A stretch of DNA of 64,000 nucleotides, taken from positions 372,001 through 436,000 of the forward strand of contig JAJTUP010000022.1 in NCBI GenBank assembly GCA_021399435.1. The letters are read 5' to 3'. The DNA comes from Diaporthe sp. PMI_573 (taxonomy: Eukaryota; Ascomycota; Sordariomycetes; Diaporthales; Diaporthaceae). A program made the translations under genes and the position numbers. Under the pieces are notes generated by a model that saw only the letters and a program-made list of their open reading frames with translations, had not been told where the DNA came from and did no database searches. Below, piece by piece: positions 48,185 to 58,700 of this stretch; position 1 is the stretch's first letter; each line of letters opens with the position of its first letter.

Positions 48185-48573
48185 TAACCACAAGCCTCGA
48201 AGTTCAGCTCTCTGGGCGACTTTCCACGGCGTTTCAATCGGTCAAGATCAAAATTTGTTCAGATCAGGCACTCGGTTGCTCTTGTCAGGTTGGGAATGAT
48301 TTGAGGCCAATCACATACAAGGATATATGTAATAGATAGATGAGCGAGATGCCGAGTACGTGAAGATTTCAACACGCGCTTCAACCCCGTTGGAACGATT
48401 CCCGTCAAAATATTAACTGCCGTGAATCACAGGCCCCTCCTGTCAAACCCTTCAATTTTCAGGCTGCTAGGCTTTGCACCTCGGCCCCGTCGCTGGGGGA
48501 ATATAATAATCACAAAAGGAGTCTGGCACAGTATTATTGCCTTGATAGTGGTGGTATATTTTGATGTTCACGA
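48185..48573. other. Convergent intergenic region
   Basis: The 3' flanks of the transporter (plus) and the dehydrogenase (minus). AT-rich in the right part. No gene or repeat seen. Confidence 0.6.
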
Positions 48574-49728
48574 TTAACAGTATTCACGTGTTTGTTCTTC
48601 ACTCCACTCCCAGAATTTCCTGGCATGGTCATTACCACCCTCAGCCTCTGTCTTCGTAGCATCTTGCAAGTCTTTGCGTATCGGATAAAGCCGGCCCCAA
48701 GGAATCACTGACGCGCCACAATTAGTTTTACGCATTTTCACTAAACAGAGACACAGAAACTGGGAACAGCTCACCCCATTTCCCACTATCACCTGCCGTG
48801 ATGGCCGGCGACAGCCCGCAGAAGAGCTCGGTGTAAGCCCCAAACTTAGGCGGGTAAAGGACGGGACTGATAGCCGCCTTGAAAAGCCAGCCGCTCTCAC
48901 GGTAGAGGTCGGAGCGGAGGTGTCCCGGGTTGCACGGGACGCTGACGATGCCGTCTGCGGCGTGGCGCCGCGCGAACTCGGCGCCGTGTAGCCACGCGCC
49001 GGCCTTGCTGACGCCGTACCGCTCCAGAGGCATCAGTGACGGCCAATATGAGAGATAGTCCTCGGAGATGCCGCGGCCCTTCTCGCCGACGGCCTCGGTG
49101 CCCATGGACGACACCCACACGACGCGGACCGTTCCGGCCGGCTCCGCTTTCGCGGTCGCCGCGAGGATGGGCGTCAGTAACCGCGTCAGGAGGAATACGC
49201 CGAGCACGTTGACGCCCAGGTGCAGTTCGTGGCCCTGTGCTGTCTTGGTCTGCCCTTCGCTGTCCCCCAGGGCCTGGACCGCCGCGTTGTTGAAGAGGAC
49301 GTGCAGCTTGGTTTCTTTGGCTGCGAATTGCTTTGCGGCTGATTTGATCTGGTTGAAGTCCGCTAGGTCTAGGTGTAGGAAGACCAGGTCGCCTGTGGAC
49401 TTTGGCCAGGCCTGTCTGAGCTCGGCGATGGCGCGGTTGGCTTTCTCTTCGGAGCGGGCTGCGATGTAGACCTTGGCGTTTTTAGAGTACAGGATTTGTG
49501 CTAGCTCCTTGCCGACTCCTGTGTTGGAGCCTGTGACGATGTACACCTTTCTCGCAGTGTGTTAATCAGTCTGCTTGTGCTATTTTGATGCTTGAGGGTC
49601 TGTTAACTACTGCGCACCTTGCCATGCATATCCGGCACGTCTTCCTCGGTGAAAGGTGGCTTGGGCGGCCACATCTGTGTGAAGATGCTGGACCATGACA
49701 GCATGGGCGGGCGTGGAGGACGTGCCAT
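48574..49728 (-). CDS. Short-chain dehydrogenase/reductase (retinol dehydrogenase-like)
   Basis: Three exons (49728-49618, 49546-48775, 48707-48574) with introns of 71 and 67 bp encode 338 residues. Classical SDR features are present: cofactor motif TGSNTGVG at 42-49 after a strand VYIV, ARS after the second strand (favouring NADP(H)), an NNAA segment, a VSS segment, and the catalytic YxxxK as Tyr214-Lys218 in RYGVSKAG. The second intron was placed so that SGKW joins VIPWGRL, as in fungal relatives; the nearer acceptor would insert nine unrelated residues. It reduces or oxidises a carbonyl/alcohol of unknown substrate in the cytosol. The N-terminal MLSWSSIFTQMWPPKPPFTEEDVPD lead is typical of this fungal subgroup; Met9 is an alternative start. 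It lies 1.3 kb from the P450 and could be a tailoring enzyme of the polyketide cluster or the gene just outside it. Confidence 0.9.
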
Positions 49729-51073
49729 CGTCGTGTTCTTGGCATGCGGTTGTGACGAGCTCTGCTGGCCCCAAGTGCTGGGAGCACTGGACGGGGCGAG
49801 GCATCAGCCATTCTGAGTTGGACACAGGCAGTTACGATGCCTGGCTGGCAGCCCGGATCTACTACTCATGGTTGCATTTCCGTATGCGGAAGATGGCGCC
49901 GAATATGTTCGGAGAGTTCGTCAATGACATTGCATACTCGGGAGGTCTGATCACCAGCAGCCTCAGAAAACCTTATTGATGCGGTGTGTCGAAGCCGAGT
50001 CTTGCAGGTGTGGTCGGACTATCGCTTGCCTGATTCCTACACCGCTTTACAGATCACCTTGGTATGTCCCAAATCCACTTTGTCACTACAATAATAACAG
50101 GCGCAACATTTAATGTACTTGCCTCACATTCGGCTATTATGCTTTTTAACTTTCCATATAGTATCCACTGTCTCGGGAATGGGCAGGGTCGATTTGCCGA
50201 CCCTTGAAGTCTAAATTTTCTGTTGGACGTAACCTTCTTGAACGCTTGATTCAGAACCTTTATAGAATGAGGTAGGCTCCGAGTACGTGGCATGAAGAGA
50301 AGAATAAATCGATTAGAAATGGAAATTTTTGTGGAGAGATGGTCTAGCGGCGCTCACTTGTGTAGGGAAAGTGTGCCCATGCCCAGGTGGTGCGCAGTTA
50401 ACGTGCCAGAAAGCGTCCCTTTATTTAAGCATGACCAATGCTTCCGAGTAATCTCTTTCGGACCCGTGCAAGAAATGGCTTATGAGAAAGGGGTCAACAA
50501 TCGCTCTCAAGTAGCCCATGATCCAAGATTTTATCCATGTTGAGTCAAAGCAGGACTTTCAATTGTAACTGTTCTTTTAGCAATTGCAACCATCTGAGTG
50601 ATGAGAACTAGCCGAGTGAATTCAATTCGTTTATCAACAGTTCATGTAAATATGGCTGCAAATGAGATGAGTCTGCGTGCGAACGCGGAGACCTCGTCCA
50701 AAAAAGTGAAGACCACGACCGCAACAAGCACGTAAAACCAAACCCAATATGTGTTCTAGGACAGGTACAAACAATATATGACCTATATATCAATACTTAA
50801 GACAACCCACTAAAGTACTGAGAGGACAGAATTCAGACAGAATTCGCTGGTATACGCATGAATTACGCAACATATTTAGAGCTGACGTGCTTAGAAATGC
50901 TTCAATGATCGCTTATGGCAATGGTGAAGATGGCACTTGGGCAATCCCGATCCGGCCCAACGTATTGTTGCCAACCTCGTTAAGTTTCCCAAGCCAATAC
51001 GTGCTAATTGATAGAGCGGTCATCACAACACGCAACACAGATATTCCAAAGTCTACATTGGTCTGTTTTGATA
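49729..51073. other. Intergenic region between dehydrogenase and P450
   Basis: About 1.3 kb, AT-rich from 50.0 kb, no gene supported. It includes the dehydrogenase promoter and the P450 3' end. Three CCGAGT/ACTCGG-type elements occur: ACTCGGGAGG (49936), GCCGAGT (49994) and TCCGAGT (50278). They resemble the elements in the cluster promoters further right. Confidence 0.5.
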
Positions 51074-53116
51074 CTAGACCGTCTGATCCTTGGGCTTCAA
51101 CTTGACATAAAGTCCGCCTTTCTCCCACATCAAGTAAGACTTTTGTCGACGTAACCAATCTCGGCTCTCTTCGGTCAACTCAATATCGAAATTCCACAGA
51201 AGGCGAGCTATGATATAATGCATTTCGGCCCTCGCGAGGCTGTGATTTATTATTAGTCAATTACCACACAAGACACTCATGTACAAATGGAAACTTACTT
51301 CATGCCCAGGCAGTTCCGTGGACCATAGGAGAACGGTTCTTATATCCCCCACGGATCGAGGAATTCTGTCAGTTTCTGAAGAAAAGTATGGGAAACCCGA
51401 GGACAGATGAATGTGACTTACGGAAAGCATCTCTGCGATCATCCGCGAATTCCGAGCCCTTCCCGTCGCTCAACCATCGTTCTGGGATGAACTCGTCGGC
51501 GCGCTTGAAGTTGCACTCGCTACGATAGATGACCCGGCTCGGTATGCCCACGATAGTCTTGTGCACAGTGCGCGTAAGCTTTGGTGAATGGAGGAAGGCG
51601 TAGTTTTGGCGGTTTAGTTACCTTGCCCGGGATCCACTGCCCCAAAACCCAGTTTCCTTCCGGGGGAGTTTGGCGCCATAGGGCGTTTGGCCCTGGTGGG
51701 TGGTACCGGAATGCCTCATCAATAACAGCGCCCAGGTATCGCAGCTTCATAGAGCTCTGCATATCAATCTCGGACTCTCTGGAGAAGGTGGCCCGGAGTT
51801 CCTGGTCGGCCTTGGCTTTCACATCGGAGTGTGTACCCAGCATGTAGGTCACAGCCGATAACGCACTCGCTGTGGTCTCCGCACCGGCCAAAGTCAAGGT
51901 AAGAGCATTGCTGTAGAGTTCCTCGCTGGACATTGACTACAACAAAAATTGTCTAGATTAGCTAGAGGTTCCCAACACGTCAAGTCAAGACCTCTGATGA
52001 CATACCAGCCCCTGTCTTTCTGTAAGCATGACCTGCACCAGGTCTGGTCTCGGGTTCTCGAGTGCTAAGCGTCTGTCCACTTTGTCCCGGAGGGTTTTCT
52101 TCGAGCCTATGTATTCTTTTACCATCTTCACGGTAGCTATCACCGGTGAATAGAGGAGAAAGAAGGGTATACGCATGCAAAGAAGTAGGATGTAGGTGAG
52201 CTTGATGTTGCTGATGACGAAGTCAACCCATGGGTGCATCATAGACTGTTCTAAACATCCAAAAGGCTCTCCGTCTGTGAGGGTCCAAATTAGCAACATA
52301 CTCGAAGAGGGAACTGACTTTGAGAAAAAGCGGCTCGATTCAGGGCCAAGCCCTTCTGCCTGATCCAAAAGTCACGATTGCATGTAGTCGCTTACGCGGC
52401 TTTGAATCCACCCCAGCCAGGCTAGAAATAATCCACGGAAGAGGGATAACGCTGGGTACCGAAATGCTTACAAGCCAAGTTTCCTGTTATATCAAATAGC
52501 GTGTAGAGATACCACTTCCACACGTCAACGGAAGTGTCCCCTGCTCTTGCCCGGAGGCGCTCAAAAAGCAAATCAACAAATCCCACTATGGCAGGCTCTT
52601 GGTCTAGCATCGCACTGGCAGTGAAGCCAAAATTCAGGACCTTGCGGATGCGCCCGTGGTCGCCGAGCTCTGCCCCGAGGATGTCGTTACTATCCCCGCT
52701 TGCGTACCAGCCCGGCTTCATATTCTCTTTCCGCTTGCCTGCCTTGTAGCGGCCGTAGACCTCTTCCCAGGCATCCGGAGAAGAGAAAGACAGCTCGTCA
52801 GGCGCTACGCGGACTACTGTGCCATATTTGCTGTGGAGGTCCATCAGGCTTTCGTGCATTCTTCCAGCCATGAAGGAGAAGCCCCACGGTAGTGATGAAG
52901 CTGCCCAGAGCTTAGGGCCGGGCCACTTGCGCAGTGGGTGAAAGTAGACATTGTAAATTGGTCGGATCGCAACAAAGTAAACGATGATCTAGGGATTGAT
53001 TGTTAACTTGTTTGACATATTTGCTCAATCAACTGGATCTGCGATAGACTTACTAGACCTAATGCATAGAGCAGTGCTGATTGCCAAGAGACAGAGGTGG
53101 TGACCTGAAACAGCAT
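51074..53116 (-). CDS. Cytochrome P450 monooxygenase of the polyketide cluster
   Basis: Seven exons (53116-53054, 52988-52472, 52273 or 52274-52006, 51936-51622, 51557-51422, 51338-51299, 51239-51074; I use 52274) give 501 residues. All introns are GT-AG, mostly 59-83 bp, the third 197... the intron after exon 2 is longest at 197 bp. The N-terminus is a membrane anchor (about residues 8-30) followed by the Pro-rich hinge HPLRKWPGPKLW, so it sits on the ER membrane. P450 landmarks are complete: I-helix AGAETT at 300-305, ExxR as Glu357-Arg360, FIPERW in the PERF position, and the haem loop FSYGPRNCLG with the thiolate Cys443. It has the general character of fungal secondary-metabolism P450s of the isotrichodermin/CYP65-like kind. 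It should oxidise the polyketide with O2 and electrons from P450 reductase. It shares a 572-bp divergent promoter with the enoyl reductase. Confidence 0.93.
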
Positions 53117-53688
53117 CTTCACAAGAGTAAATTGGAATGAGATGCGATTTTGCAGATTTGACTAGCACATCTTTGATCCTTCCTCCGGAACATGGGTATC
53201 AAGAAAGCAAGTAGGCACCCAAGTTCAAATTGAAAAGTGCTCCTTGATGTTCCAAGACAGAGGACTCAATCGATGTTGCATTGCCTGAACCAAGCAAAGA
53301 CTCATGACTCTCGGCAGGTTGTATGCTCCGAGTGGATATACTCGGACGGTTCCACTTATGTGATGCCATCTCATAGTCAGTTTACAAGCTGCAACTCCCC
53401 GAGTCGCCATCGGTTTCCTCTCCTGGCTGCTGAGGAATTAAGGTTCAGCATTCAGAACTTAGTGCCTGCAGGCTTGCGTGGCAAAACAGAGCCTGCGTAA
53501 GTTGGCACATGCATCGACTGGTGAGCGAAATCGCTGGAGTACGCGCTTCTGAAAGTTGGTGTCCTACATCGTCACAAGTGAAGTCGTCACGATCATCTAG
53601 TAGCATCCTCAGCATCCGGCCACACAAGATTGAACATCGAGTGCAACACGCTACCAACCTGACAAATTTAACGTATCCTGGGAAAGAA
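53117..53688. promoter_or_regulatory. Divergent promoter of P450 and enoyl reductase
   Basis: 572 bp separate the two start codons, which face away from each other, so both promoters must lie here. It contains the inverted repeat at 53327-53346 and a further CCGAGT at 53399-53404. Shared upstream DNA suggests joint control of the two genes. Confidence 0.75.
53327..53349. promoter_or_regulatory. Inverted repeat TCCGAGT-N6-ACTCGGA, candidate zinc-cluster regulator site
   Basis: Arms 53327-53333 and 53340-53346 are exact reverse complements, giving an everted CCG-N12-CGG. Zn2Cys6 dimers commonly bind paired CGG triplets. The right arm continues as ACTCGGACGG (53340-53349), a 10-mer found again upstream of the PKS (55376-55385). 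Confidence 0.45.
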
Positions 53689-54855
53689 ATGGCGACACCA
53701 AGAATCCAGACTGCTGTAATACAGTCCAAAGCGTCTCCGAGACCGTCTGGGCTGCCGCTGGCTATCACTTCATCAAAATCAGTGCCCGATATATCTTCCC
53801 CCTACCATGTCGTCGTGCGAGTCCTCGCTGTGGGGCTCAACCCCACCGACTACAAAATGATAACACATTTCTTCATGGATGGGAACACAGTTGGATGCGA
53901 CTTCTGTGGAATCGTGGAGAAGGCTGGTGAATCGGCCTCGGTCTCACCTGGTGAAAGAGTCTGCGGTGCTGATTTTCCATATCGACCCGATAACAAGCTG
54001 AACGGCGCCTTCGCCCAGTACGCCGTCACCGATTCTCGCCATGTGCTCCGGGTGCCGAAAGACTGGAGTGATACACAGGCCGCTGCACTTGGAGCTATCG
54101 GCTGGTGTACTGCATGTCTTGCAATCTCAGACCCAGAGGCCTTAAATTTGAAGGGCATGCCATCTAGCCCAACTGAGAAGCCAAGTCCTGTTTTGGTTTA
54201 TGGTGGAGCAACGGCAACTGGCCTCATGGCTATTCAGATGCTAAAATTGTAGGTGGTTGAGGTTCCCCCAATAGTATATCAAGTACTTAAGAAACTGACC
54301 GGGGGAAAATTGCCACTTAGATCCGGTTACGATCCAATAGCAGTTTGTTCTGCGAAGTCTGCGTCGATGGTCAAGGAGTATGGCGCTATTGGGACAGCTT
54401 CATATACGTCCCCAGACTGTTTCCAAACAGTCCAAGCGCTTGCGAATGGAGTATCGATTAAATACGCGCTCGACTGTATCACAGATGCAGAATCTACTGC
54501 GTTTTGCTACGGAGCTTTGGGACGAGTGGGTGTGCGCTATGCGTGCCTCGAGGACTGCCCAGAATCCTGGCGTTCGCGGCGTGCGGTCAAATACAAAGCT
54601 GTTATGGGTTTTGAGGCTTTGGGATTTGATGTTGACCTAAGCCACCCCGTGTACGCGCGTAAGGCCAACTTGGAACTCCACAGTATTGCCCTGCAGTGGG
54701 CTCAAGAAATACAGTCGTTACTGGATCAGGGGCAGATCAAGACGCAGCCGATCCGCGAGATAGATGGAAAGTTCGAAGGGGTCATCCGAGCATTGGAAAT
54801 GCTGCAAAGGGGGGACGTGAAAGGCGAGAAACTTGTTGTACGCGTATCAGATTGA
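53689..54855 (+). CDS. Trans-acting enoyl reductase, LovC-type (MDR superfamily)
   Basis: Two exons (53689-54248, 54321-54855) across a 72-bp intron (GTAGGT...CTTAG) encode 364 residues, essentially the length of LovC. LovC-type proteins are free-standing NADPH-dependent medium-chain reductases without zinc. They dock to a PKS whose own ER domain is missing or inactive and reduce selected enoyl intermediates. The sequence shows the quinone-reductase-like N-terminal fold ([43 protein letters not shown]), the cofactor segment [21 protein letters not shown] at about 169-189, and the family-specific [22 protein letters not shown] and C-terminal [26 protein letters not shown]. The start ATG ([10 protein letters not shown]) begins at the first strand of the fold. 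It lies directly between the divergent P450 and the ER-lacking PKS, so it is almost certainly that enzyme's partner. Confidence 0.94.
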
Positions 54856-55761
54856 TCGCGATAGTTGAGGCACCGTCGGTCGCCTAGACCGCCCGTATTA
54901 CCACATGAGGGGTTCTGGCGACATCACGAGTATTGAGCATTGAAATGACCTTTGATGGCATACTGTGAAAATTCAGGGTGTTCTCTAGGCACAATGCTCC
55001 GACATGGCTCGCTCGAACGCCATCTATATTGCATCAATATTGTACCAAAGCCTGATTCAGCCCTACATCTGTTTCAGATGCGCGGCACTAGATTCGGTAT
55101 TTACTCGGAAAGTCTCGGGGAACGTAAGAGTCCATTACTACTAGTCGTCGAAGTTTGTCGTTACATTGGCTACTTGGCCTCTCAAAAACATCACGCGTGC
55201 TGCTCGCTCTGGCACCGCGATTCGGAGGGACTTGCCCTTAGGAGTAAGGGTGCACGTCCTCGGGAAGCTGCAGTTCAATGACAACAATCCTTGCCATATA
55301 TTCTACAACGTGGACCCAGAAAATATTATCGGTCCAATGCACTGCACAATGCATGACTTATGGAGCCGGTGGGGGACTCGGACGGCTGGGCTGGGCAACT
55401 TCACTCCTGTTACATTGTGGGACCAAGGCAACGAGGTTCAGTCTTGACGCACTAATTTTTTAATCGGCGTTTCGTACACATATTGATAGAATCAAATGTA
55501 AACCACTTTATACCATGCCAAGTGGTTGCGCGAAGTTCCCCAATTTGTTCAATCTTCACAACTTTTAGCCATTTGTGACTACATCCGTGGGCGCCGAGTT
55601 TCCCTGACGCATGATACCATCCATACATAGCATCAGATTTTAGAAACCACCTCGAAGACACCTCAGGTCAGTTGGGTATAGTCAAAGGCTTGTTCCGGGC
55701 AGAAGCGATGCTAATTAACAGTTTCTTTAGAACTACCAGGCTTCTCACAACACCACAAACA
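54856..55761. promoter_or_regulatory. Upstream region of the PKS gene
   Basis: 906 bp between the enoyl reductase stop and the PKS ATG. No gene is supported; the short open frames have no family features. It carries ACTCGGA at 55103-55109 within three TCGG tetrads spaced 11 and 10 bp apart (55094, 55105, 55115), and ACTCGGACGG at 55376-55385, matching the inverted-repeat arm of the P450/ER promoter. Confidence 0.5.
55376..55385 (+). promoter_or_regulatory. ACTCGGACGG element upstream of the PKS
   Basis: It is identical over 10 bp to 53340-53349 in the neighbouring divergent promoter and lies 377 bp before the PKS ATG. A single shared 10-mer between regions of this size is expected about once by chance, so the support is mainly its overlap with the inverted repeat there. 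Confidence 0.35.
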
Positions 55762-58700
55762 ATGCCGGGAAGAATTTCACCAAACGAGCCCATCGCTATA
55801 GTGGGCAGTGCGTGCCGTTTCGCTGGAGATGCGAACTCGCCTTCAAGCTTGTGGGAACTGCTGAAAGAACCACGAGATGTCCGCCGCGAGATCCCGGGCT
55901 CCCGCTTCAGTGCTCAGGGATTCCACCATCCTGACCATTCGCATCATGGACGCTCTAACGTTATGCACTCATATCTACTGGATGAAGATCCCAAGGCGTT
56001 CGATGCTGAGTTCTTTGGGATCAACCCAATCGAGGCACGAGCTATGGATCCCCAACAGCGTCTGCTAATGGAGACTGTCTACGAAGCCCTAGAATCAGGT
56101 GGTATGACGATCGGGAGCTTGCGAGGGAGTGATACTTCTGTCTTTGCCGGGGTCATGTGTGGAGACTATGAAGCCATGCTTCTGCGAGATCTAGATCAGG
56201 TGCCGACCTATTTTGCAGTGGGAACCTCACGTGCTGTTCTGTCGAACCGCATCTCGTACTTCTTTGACTGGCATGGAGCATCTGTTACTACCGATACAGC
56301 CTGTTCTTCAAGTCTAGTTGCCGTCCACTCAGCTATACAGACGCTGAGAGCAGGGGATTCTCGCATGGCGGTCGCTTGCGGGTCCAACATCATCCTGGGC
56401 CCGGAAATGTACATAATTGAAAGCAAGGTATGCGATTACTGCACAATTGAAATTGTCGCGATGACTATGCTCATATTTTGCAGCTTAAGATGTTGTCCCC
56501 AGATGGACTAGGGCGGATGTGGGATAAGGACGCGAATGGATATGCCCGAGGAGAGTAAGCATTTGTCCATTTCCACCTCTTCATGCCAAGCGTCGACTTC
56601 AGTCATGGGGCCCAGTGATCGACACGACATACACTACAGAGACAACGAGGTTTTGGATATGCTGACAAGATATTGAATAGTGGTGTAGCTGCAATAACCC
56701 TAAAGACCCTCAGCGCCGCATTGGAAGACAATGACCACATTGAGTGCATCATTCGAGAAACGGGGCTCAACCAAGATGGTGCAACCGCGGGTCTAACCAT
56801 GCCCAGTGCTTCGGCGCAAAAGGCATTGATACAAGCCACATACGCCAAGGCCGGTCTCGACATTAATTCCCCAGCAGGCCGCCCACAATATTTTGAGGCT
56901 CACGGAACTGGTACACCAGCAGGAGGTAAGTTTGGCTCATTAAATGTCAATTTCTGTGAATGATGCTAATTCTGATATTGCCTCAGACCCGGTAGAAGCA
57001 GAAGCTGTCAGCAGGGCCTTCTTTGATGGAAAACATTCGGATGGCAAACCAGAGACAGGCAAAGATCGTTTATACGTCGGCTCAATCAAGACAGTGCTCG
57101 GCCACACAGAAGGGTACGTTTGATCTAAAGCTCCCGTCTGATTTTCCGAACAATCCTTCTTGGGCAATGTCACTAAAAGCGTGAGCAATGCAGAACGGCT
57201 GGCGTGGCCGCAATCCTGAAAGCGTCATTAGCCCTCCAGAATTCGTGCATTCCGCCGAATCTCTTGTTTGACAACATAAATCCTTCTGTCGCGCCATTCT
57301 ATGGAGATCTGCAGATCGTCAAGAGTGCTAGGCCCTGGCCCGCTGTCTCGGGAGGTTCACCGAGAAGGGCCAGTGTTAATAGTTTCGGTTTTGGAGGTGC
57401 TAATGCCCATGCCATCTTGGAAAGTTACGACAGCTTGACGAATGATGATTCACGAGGTCATGTTGCTGCCGATAGAACTCTTTTCACCCCCTTGGTCTTT
57501 TCCGCTGCCTCGGCGGATTCTCTTCGACGCAATCTAGCCGCGTATGCCACATACCTCGATGCTCATTCCGAGGTCGACATCAGCGACCTTGCTTATACGT
57601 TGCGTGAACGGCGCTCGGCTCTCCCGCACCGGGTGTCCTTCCCATCGACAGGGTCACCGAGAGAACTCGCAAATGCTATCCGAATGAAGTTGGAAGATGG
57701 AGATAAGACGATCGGCGTGAAGACGTTGCCTGGAAGGCACGCCGGTACCCCTAAGATGCTGGGGATATTTACTGGACAAGGTTCACAATACGCACGCCAA
57801 GGAGCTGAACTACTAGAGCATTCTCCTTTTGCTCGACGCATTATTCAAAAACTCGAGGCAGACTTGGCTCAGCTGCCAGCAGATGATCGGCCAGCCTGGT
57901 CCCTCGAGGCTGAGATTCTTGCCGGTGCTTCGACCCCTTCGAGAATCAACGAGGCAGCCATCTCACAACCACTGTGCACCGCAATACAAATCTTAATGGT
58001 CGAGCTTCTTCGAGAGGCAAAGGTCCGTTTGGATGCCGTGGTGGGTCATTCTTCCGGCGAGATTGCTGCTGCTTACAGCGCAGGCTTCCTCACCGCCCGC
58101 GACGCAATGTACGTTGCTTACTATCGAGGGCTGCACTGCCGGCACGCGGCAAGCCCCAACGGTAAAATGAAGGGCGCCATGCTGGCGGTCGGCACTTCTA
58201 TGGAAGATGCTTTGCAGCTGTGTGAAGACGAGGAGTTCGCCGGCCGCATCAACCTGGCAGCTAGTAACTCAAGCTCGAGCGTGACGATATCTGGAGATGA
58301 GGATGCAATCGAGGAGCTGGAATTTATTCTTGCGGACGAGAAGAAGTTCCACAGACGTTTGAGAGTGGACATGGCTTACCATTCACAACATATGGAGCCT
58401 TGCTCGGAGCCATACATCGACTCCCTTCGACGCGCAGGCGTTAGGGCACGAACCCCTGAACCCTGCTCGTCACCATGCGCATGGTATTCCAGTGTCGATA
58501 ACGGAAAATCTATCGAATTATCGCGGGAATTAAGAGACACTTACTGGGCAGAAAACATGACAAAACCGGTGCTTTTCTCCCAGGCACTTAAGGCTGCTCT
58601 CACCGCAAACGCTGTCTCGGCCTTTGACGCCGTACTAGAAATCGGCCCACACCCGGCACTCAAGGGTCCTGCATCTCAGACAATCCAGGAGCTGAGCCAG

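Noticed and set aside
48708..48774. Nearer acceptor (GTTTAG, about 48742) for the second dehydrogenase intron
   Set aside because: It keeps the frame but inserts VKMRKTNCG-type residues before the conserved VIPWG. The GCGTCAG acceptor joins SGKW to VIPWGR exactly as in relatives.
48352..50289. 11-mer CCGAGTACGTG on both sides of the dehydrogenase gene (48352 and 50279)
   Set aside because: A shared 11-mer within 2 kb is expected about once by chance by my rough estimate, and one copy lies in a convergent 3' flank, so I do not treat it as a regulatory pair.
54952..55447. Two short frames between the enoyl reductase and the PKS that might be a small cluster gene or pseudogene
   Set aside because: No start context, splice continuity or family motif, and the translations look random. 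Kept as PKS upstream region.
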